Origin: Candidatus Kapaibacterium sp. | GTDB lineage: Bacteria > Bacteroidota > Ignavibacteria > Kapaibacteriales > UBA2268 | DNA: 12,003 nucleotides | NCBI GenBank assembly: GCA_027858275.1 | Contig: JAQIDA010000307.1 | Coordinates: 1-12,003 of the forward strand | Reading direction: 5' to 3' | Shown: positions 7,031 through 12,003 of the stretch, one piece after another | Layout: each line of letters starts with the position of its first letter | Numbering within the stretch: position 1 is the first letter of the stretch | Notes under the pieces: model-generated | Seen by the model: the letters and a program-made list of their open reading frames with translations, nothing else | Told to the model about the DNA's origin: nothing | The model's database searches: none | Program-made: the position numbers and the translations under genes

Positions 7031-10000
7031 ATGAATTCTTTAAGACCAAGAACTTTAAGCTCAAGAAATACGAGCGGTAAACGGTCGGTAGGTTTGTTCT
7101 TACTGGCATTTGCGTTTATTTCAATCATCGGATCTGCTTTTGTGCAAGCACAGAGTGAAGATCCTTCACCCTATTGCGATTTTAGCAACACTTACAACAC
7201 GTCATTGAACTATGGCATGGGTATTACAGAAATTGACTTTGACGGTATAGAAGTGATGGATGCTTCAGCTCAACTGCCGCTATATCATAATTACTCCGCG
7301 GTACAGGAACGTATAACCGTTGTCCGCGGTGAAACTTATGCGATGTACGCCAAAACCGGCGAATTTGGCTATGGTTTTAGACAGGATATTAAAGTATGGA
7401 TTGACTATAACGCTGACGGGGATTTCGATGATCCCGGTGAAATGGTTTATTTTGGTGATGATAATTCTACTCTTCATAACTTTAATGTGACTATTCCTGC
7501 TAATGTTCCTTCGTCAACAGTTGATACCAGGATAAGAGTTATCAGTGACTATGAAGGCTATTACCTAGTCAGAGGTTCTCCCTGCCCTATAGGTCTTTCT
7601 CCGAATGGTTCCCCCGTTTCAGGTAATGGTTACGGAAATTGCCGTGACTTCACACTGTCATTCGGTTCATTGCCTGACGCAGGTGCAGTTGCTGTAACGA
7701 GCCCTGTAGCTCCGTATTTACCAAATACAAACCAACCTGTCACTGTTGTTATTCAAAATTATGGTGACGGCGCTTTAAATGACTGTGAAATTGAATGGCA
7801 TGTTGATTCAGAAGCTGCTCAGACTTATTCATGGAATGCTGCAACTGATCCTCTTGGTCCTATCCCTTCAGGTGAAACAAGAGCAGTTGTTGTCGGTCCT
7901 GTTACTTTGGATTATAAAATTGACGGTTTAGGCAACTATGTTCCTTATTCAATAACTGCCATGACCAAAAATCCTAATGCCGGCAGCGGCGACGACACAG
8001 AACCTTTGAACGATGCTATTCCGGATCCTCAGTTTGTAACTGCTCCCGCAATTGAAATACCTCGTACATTTGTTTTCGGCGGTGCAGATCCAAGTTGGTT
8101 TGCAACCGGCGGTCTGTCAGCTCTCGAAGTAGCTGCAAATTATATGAGTGCTGCGGGAATCTTGGGCGAAGGCGCTCTTGAATTCGTATTTAACCCGGGT
8201 ACATACACAGGTGTTATTAACATCTTAGGCATGAGTAACCCTACAGCATCATTTATCCTGCGTTCAGCTTCTGCTGATAACAAAGCTGTTCTTACTCATG
8301 ACGGTACATCACCGTACTTGATAAATATTGTAAATTCTGTCAACATCACAGTTCGCGATTTAGAGCTTTTGGTTGACGGCTATCTTGGCAACGGCGGAAT
8401 CGTTAATGTTAGCGGATCTGAAAATGTGGATTTCTTGAACAACATATTTACAGTTGAAAACCCCGGATCATTTGGCTATGTTTTAAATCTGTATGAATCA
8501 TACGACGTTGTAGTCGGAACTTCTGAAGAAGGAAATATCTTCTATTCAGGCGGTACTATAATTAGAGAAGATAATAGTGCACTTGCTCGCAAATTGTCTA
8601 TTGTAAATAATAGATTTAGTGATTTTTATTGGGGCGCTGTCTCACTTATGGGAAGCGATGACCCGAATATGACAGAGCATGACGTTGTAGTTGATAACAA
8701 TACATTCACTGTCAGCGATCCTGCAATTTATAGCTCATTGAAATTTGGTGTGTCTTCTTATAACGGAACACAAATCACTAACAACACTTTCACAGGTTTG
8801 AAAACTTACACAAACCAATACCCTGTACCTACGGCGATAAATGCTATTTTTAGTGCTTATAACCCTACATGGTCAGACCTCACTCTGATTGATAATAACA
8901 CTATCACAGACTGTGAAAATATTCATGGTATAAATACTGAAAATATTGCGATGCTGGAAGTTACAAATAATGATGTAAGAATTAAATCATCCGCAATGTC
9001 TAATTCGCCTAACGCAGTTGGTATCGTCTTGGACAATTGTGGCGGACTTACTCCGACAACTACTGCTGTTGTTAAAGACAACAAGGTCAGAATAACTGAA
9101 AACGGCGGTCAGATGATGAATGTTTATGGTTTAGCTGTAAACGAGTCTAACATAAAAGTCCTGTATAATGATATTTATCTCCTTGACAATGGTATCAACG
9201 GAGCTCCTCACGGAGCAGGATACATCGTTGGTTCCGAAGGTTATGTAGCAAATAACTGGTTTACTGCTCGCGGAGCGACAGGCGTTATTTTGACTTCGAA
9301 TAATGGCTTAAAATTCTTCTATAATGCTGTCAATGTTAATGCAGGACAGCAGTACGCAATGGAAGTTATAGGCGTAATTAGCATGCCTGTCGGAATCGAA
9401 GGCAGCATAAGTGCTCCTCCGCCACCGGTTGGAGATGTTACTATAATGAGAAATCTTATTATAAATGAAGGCGACGGTGCCGCAGCCTTGTTTGATGTTA
9501 ATGGATCAATTGGTTCATATCAGAATAACTTCTGGACAGCCGGAACTTATATCGGCGGAACATATGATTATGGTATGGTAACAAATATCGCTGCACAGAA
9601 AGACGGCGACGGCGTTATTATGAACGACGAAACAATATTGGCTTGGGAAGCAGCCACAGAATCAGGTCAAGTGTACTCAGGAAATCTTGTTTCATGGGCT
9701 CATGAAGTAACTTTCGAAGCCTTTGATATATTGAAACCAATCATCATTGATAATGACATTATTTATGATAATGAATTGGCATCGGGTTGGTTCGGTTTTA
9801 ATGCGGGTGATCCGATATTTGCTATATTAAATGACGAAATGCAGCTTCACGGTTGGGAACTTCAGGAAAGATCCAAATTCACAATCGGTACTTGGAACAT
9901 CATTCCTATGATTGAAATTGATTTGGAGCCAATGGCTGTTGTTGATTGTTGGGAAACTGCCAATCATCAGCTTTCAGTTGTCGCTTTTGCTTCAGGCGGA

Positions 10001-11401
10001 GCTCAGCTGAATTACGAATGGTTCAAAGACGGCAAAAGCTTAACAGAGCTTTATGACGCAAACATGGGTAGCGAAAATTGGGCAAACAGAGCCATCCTTT
10101 ATTTGGATGACATGACTCCTTTCAGAGGATTTGAAACAGGCTTAAGCTATGACATGCAGGGTGTATACCACTGTGAAGTTACAGCCGGTGCTGCTGAAGC
10201 ATTGATTACGGAAAGAGTATTAGTTGCCGTCCTCAGAAACCCAATCATCTCACGTCAGCCTGAATCAATGCAAGTTGCATTAGGCGGTACAATCATGATG
10301 GATGCTGAAGCTCAGATTTACGGCGGAATTGAAAATTCTATCAATCTTGATGAATTTGAAGTTATCGTTCAGTGGTACGACGGCAGCGTTGCACCTCCTG
10401 TTGAAATCGTAAATGACGACAGAATCTCAGGCGCAAAATCAAGCATGCTTCAGATCAGACTCCTTACACAAGAAGACTTAGACAGAAAATACTTTGTAAG
10501 AATGGTTGGACATTGCGGTACTGTAGTTTCTGAAATTGCAGAACTTACAGCAATGGCAACTGTTGATTTCACAGTACAGCCCGAAGACGTTGTTGCTTGC
10601 GAAGGCGACGATGTTGAACTAACTTTCGAAGCTGAATTAACAGGCGGTGAAGGTACAGAAGAAATTATGTACACACTCTTGAAAGACGGCATGCCTGTTT
10701 CAGGTCCTCAGGCAGAAAGCATGTTCCCGTTGACATTAACTCAGGATGATGAAGCTACATACACAGTATTAGCAGCAGTTGTTCCGGGTGACGACACTGA
10801 AACGTCAGATCCTTTCATGGTTGATGTATTATCATCAGCTACAATTACTTCTACAATGCCCGCAGAATTAGCTGTTGATTTAGCTGATGATTCAGGTACA
10901 TTTACATTAGAAGTAGTTGCTGAAGGCGACGGAGAAATCACTTATGTTTGGGAATTCAACGACGAAGTAGTCGGAGACGCTGCTCTTTATTCAGTCGAAG
11001 CAGCTACATTCACAACAGACGATCATGCAGGTACATACAGATGTACTGTTACTAACGAATGCGGTAGTGATGTTATCGAATTTACTGTTACGGTTGTAAT
11101 GGGCGGTATCATGATGGGCGTTGACAACGGAACAAACGCTGTTCAGTTGAGCAACACACCTAACCCCGTAAACGTAGAAACAAAAATCGAATTCAACGCA
11201 GCAACTGAAACATCAGCTCGCTTAGTTGTTATCGATCAGAGCGGAAGCGAAGTAGCAGTTCTCGTAGACGGTACTGTTAACGCAGGATATAACTCAGTTA
11301 CTATGAACGTTGCTGATTACAATCTCGCATCAGGTGTATATTACTACACATTGACAATTAACGGAACTACAACAACTAACAAGTTGATTGTTGTTAAATA
11401 A
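7031..11401 (+). CDS. Giant T9SS-exported surface protein: GEVED, beta-helix, Ig-like repeats
   Basis: A 1456-residue multidomain exported protein. The signal peptide has an unusually long n-region (1-19), a hydrophobic core (20-36) and a likely cut after VQA (40). A GEVED-like domain covers about 90-210, seen as VWIDYNADGDFDDPGE (122-137) and GYGNCRDFTLSF. A CARDB-like beta-sandwich covers about 215-337 (VTVVIQNYGDGAL). From about 345 to 860, turns such as NNIF, NNRFS, NNTFTG and DNNTITD repeat as in a right-handed parallel beta-helix. Four Ig-like domains follow, about 965-1068 (Cys973, Trp997, Cys1048), 1070-1177 (Trp1115), 1180-1267 and 1268-1356 (Trp1307, Cys1338). The last 80 residues are a T9SS type A sorting domain (PNPVNVETKIEF to KLIVVK), which directs outer-membrane export and usually surface anchoring. 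No catalytic residues can be assigned, although beta-helices may bind or cleave polysaccharide. Adhesin or cell-surface structural protein is the best guess. The gene stands alone between a long leader and a strong terminator. Confidence 0.92.
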   Translation: MNSLRPRTLSSRNTSGKRSVGLFLLAFAFISIIGSAFVQAQSEDPSPYCDFSNTYNTSLNYGMGITEIDFDGIEVMDASAQLPLYHNYSAVQERITVVRGETYAMYAKTGEFGYGFRQDIKVWIDYNADGDFDDPGEMVYFGDDNSTLHNFNVTIPANVPSSTVDTRIRVISDYEGYYLVRGSPCPIGLSPNGSPVSGNGYGNCRDFTLSFGSLPDAGAVAVTSPVAPYLPNTNQPVTVVIQNYGDGALNDCEIEWHVDSEAAQTYSWNAATDPLGPIPSGETRAVVVGPVTLDYKIDGLGNYVPYSITAMTKNPNAGSGDDTEPLNDAIPDPQFVTAPAIEIPRTFVFGGADPSWFATGGLSALEVAANYMSAAGILGEGALEFVFNPGTYTGVINILGMSNPTASFILRSASADNKAVLTHDGTSPYLINIVNSVNITVRDLELLVDGYLGNGGIVNVSGSENVDFLNNIFTVENPGSFGYVLNLYESYDVVVGTSEEGNIFYSGGTIIREDNSALARKLSIVNNRFSDFYWGAVSLMGSDDPNMTEHDVVVDNNTFTVSDPAIYSSLKFGVSSYNGTQITNNTFTGLKTYTNQYPVPTAINAIFSAYNPTWSDLTLIDNNTITDCENIHGINTENIAMLEVTNNDVRIKSSAMSNSPNAVGIVLDNCGGLTPTTTAVVKDNKVRITENGGQMMNVYGLAVNESNIKVLYNDIYLLDNGINGAPHGAGYIVGSEGYVANNWFTARGATGVILTSNNGLKFFYNAVNVNAGQQYAMEVIGVISMPVGIEGSISAPPPPVGDVTIMRNLIINEGDGAAALFDVNGSIGSYQNNFWTAGTYIGGTYDYGMVTNIAAQKDGDGVIMNDETILAWEAATESGQVYSGNLVSWAHEVTFEAFDILKPIIIDNDIIYDNELASGWFGFNAGDPIFAILNDEMQLHGWELQERSKFTIGTWNIIPMIEIDLEPMAVVDCWETANHQLSVVAFASGGAQLNYEWFKDGKSLTELYDANMGSENWANRAILYLDDMTPFRGFETGLSYDMQGVYHCEVTAGAAEALITERVLVAVLRNPIISRQPESMQVALGGTIMMDAEAQIYGGIENSINLDEFEVIVQWYDGSVAPPVEIVNDDRISGAKSSMLQIRLLTQEDLDRKYFVRMVGHCGTVVSEIAELTAMATVDFTVQPEDVVACEGDDVELTFEAELTGGEGTEEIMYTLLKDGMPVSGPQAESMFPLTLTQDDEATYTVLAAVVPGDDTETSDPFMVDVLSSATITSTMPAELAVDLADDSGTFTLEVVAEGDGEITYVWEFNDEVVGDAALYSVEAATFTTDDHAGTYRCTVTNECGSDVIEFTVTVVMGGIMMGVDNGTNAVQLSNTPNPVNVETKIEFNAATETSARLVVIDQSGSEVAVLVDGTVNAGYNSVTMNVADYNLASGVYYYTLTINGTTTTNKLIVVK
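11153..11398 (+). other. T9SS type A C-terminal sorting domain coding segment
   Basis: Residues about 1375-1456 carry the family pattern: PNPVN start, IEF strand, VVIDQSGSEVAVLVDG, N-A-G-Y-N-S-V loop, LASGVYYYTL and a lysine-ending strand KLIVVK. In T9SS bacteria this domain is recognised by the translocon and removed or exchanged for a surface anchor. Asparagine is coded AAC in nine of ten cases here, unlike the AAT-rich beta-helix region. Confidence 0.85.
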
Positions 11402-11419
11402 TTGTCTCGTCTCAGAAAT

Positions 11420-11455
11420 AATAGCCGAAGCGGTTTCCGCTTCGGCTATTTTTTT
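11420..11455 (+). terminator. Strong Rho-independent terminator after the surface-protein gene
   Basis: A perfect 14-bp stem (AATAGCCGAAGCGG / CCGCTTCGGCTATT) with a TTT loop runs into seven T, starting 19 bases after the stop codon. It ends only 23 bases before the next start codon. Confidence 0.93.
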
Positions 11456-11478
11456 ATCAACTATAGACAATCAGTGAA

Positions 11479-11964
11479 ATGAAAAATATTATAACATTCA
11501 GTTTGTTAATGTTTGCGGGTTTATTTGTAGGATGTTCCGAATATGAAATTGATAAAGATACCTTTATTGACGTCTACAAGGAAATATTGACTGTCAGAGA
11601 GATGATCACAGACTCAGTTGAAGCTGAGAATGCAATTGAAAGTATATATCTCAAATATGAGATCACAGAGGAATTGTTCAAATCTGATTATTTCTTTTAT
11701 GCCGAATCAGAAGTAGACTTTATTGAAATTCTGGACAGTGTGCGCGACAGAGTAATGAGTGAATTGGCTGAGATTGAAATTAGCAGGGACAGTTTAGACG
11801 GTATTGATCATGAAAGCGCGGGCAGAGAAACAAATAATCCAAATCCTCTGACGGATAAGGACTCTGTTAATAAAACGGAAATCAAATCTAACAGCATTTT
11901 TTCCCGACAAAACAGTATGAATTTGCACGGATTTGAAAACAAAACACATTCAGACAAGGAATGA
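11479..11964 (+). CDS. Small DUF4296-like lipoprotein
   Basis: A 161-residue protein with a lipoprotein signal peptide, MKNIITFSLLMFAGLFVGC, in which Cys19 follows VG and is the likely lipidation site. Residues about 25-100 form a charged helical domain. The pattern of an early DVYKEILTVREM helix, then IYLKYEITEELFKSDYFFYA, then EILDSVRDRVMSEL resembles the Bacteroidota DUF4296 family, whose function is unknown. Length agrees with that family. The last 55 residues are polar and Asn/Ser-rich and look disordered. The ribosome binding site is weak. Because a strong terminator ends 23 bases upstream, transcription must start inside or next to the hairpin or rely on read-through. The stop overlaps the next start as ATGA, so the two are probably translationally coupled. 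The DUF assignment is recalled from pattern and moderately sure. Confidence 0.75.
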   Translation: MKNIITFSLLMFAGLFVGCSEYEIDKDTFIDVYKEILTVREMITDSVEAENAIESIYLKYEITEELFKSDYFFYAESEVDFIEILDSVRDRVMSELAEIEISRDSLDGIDHESAGRETNNPNPLTDKDSVNKTEIKSNSIFSRQNSMNLHGFENKTHSDKE

Positions 11965-12003
11965 ACACCGAATTAATCTTGTTGATTATATTCGTTATTA
12001 TTT
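11961..12003 (+). CDS. Start of a membrane-associated protein, cut by the window end
   Basis: An open frame begins at ATG 11961, overlapping the previous stop by four bases, and reads MNTELILLIIFVII before the window ends. The opening is a hydrophobic, probably membrane-spanning segment. AAGGA sits directly against the ATG with no spacer, so initiation probably depends on coupling with the upstream lipoprotein gene. Only 14 codons are visible, so the product cannot be identified. Confidence 0.5.
   Translation, partial: MNTELILLIIFVII

Overview
The window looks like part of a chromosome from the Bacteroidota/Chlorobiota (FCB) group. The main evidence is a 1456-residue secreted protein with a GEVED-type domain and a C-terminal type IX secretion (T9SS) sorting domain. 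Supporting evidence is a lipoprotein resembling the Bacteroidota DUF4296 family, a TTTG-N20-TAGTTTTA promoter-like sequence close to the Bacteroidota consensus, and a CarB of the type seen in Bacteroidota. The wording of the sorting domain (ASGVYYYTL, ending KLIVVK) suggests an Ignavibacteria- or Kapabacteria-like lineage, but that placement is an inference. I see no tRNA, rRNA, CRISPR array, transposase or prophage gene.

Layout, left to right. An intrinsic terminator (82-112) lies just before carA (139-1227), which overlaps carB (1209-4430) by 19 bases. Together they encode glutamine-dependent carbamoyl phosphate synthetase, which feeds pyrimidine and arginine synthesis. After carB is a short non-coding stretch with two nested inverted repeats. 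Next is a predicted lipoprotein built from twelve 23-residue leucine-rich repeats (4558-5643). It converges on an SDR oxidoreductase of the tropinone-reductase-like group (complement 5729-6499), with one strong hairpin terminator between them.

The SDR gene diverges from the giant surface-protein gene across a 531-base gap (6500-7030). The gap holds an 11-base direct repeat spaced 31 bases apart, a perfect 14-base palindrome, a plausible Bacteroidota promoter, and a leader that can fold into a long stem-loop with a possible pseudoknot ahead of a strong ribosome binding site. The giant protein (7031-11401) reads as signal peptide, GEVED-like domain, CARDB-like domain, parallel beta-helix, four Ig-like domains and T9SS sorting domain. 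It is most simply an exported, surface-anchored adhesin or structural protein. A perfect 14-bp terminator follows. Then comes a small DUF4296-like lipoprotein (11479-11964), whose stop codon overlaps the start of a membrane-protein gene cut off by the window end.

The genes do not form one pathway: a housekeeping carAB pair sits next to cell-envelope genes. No complete new system is evident. The most interesting parts are the folded leader and divergent control region before the surface protein, the eukaryote-like CarB, and the regular LRR lipoprotein.
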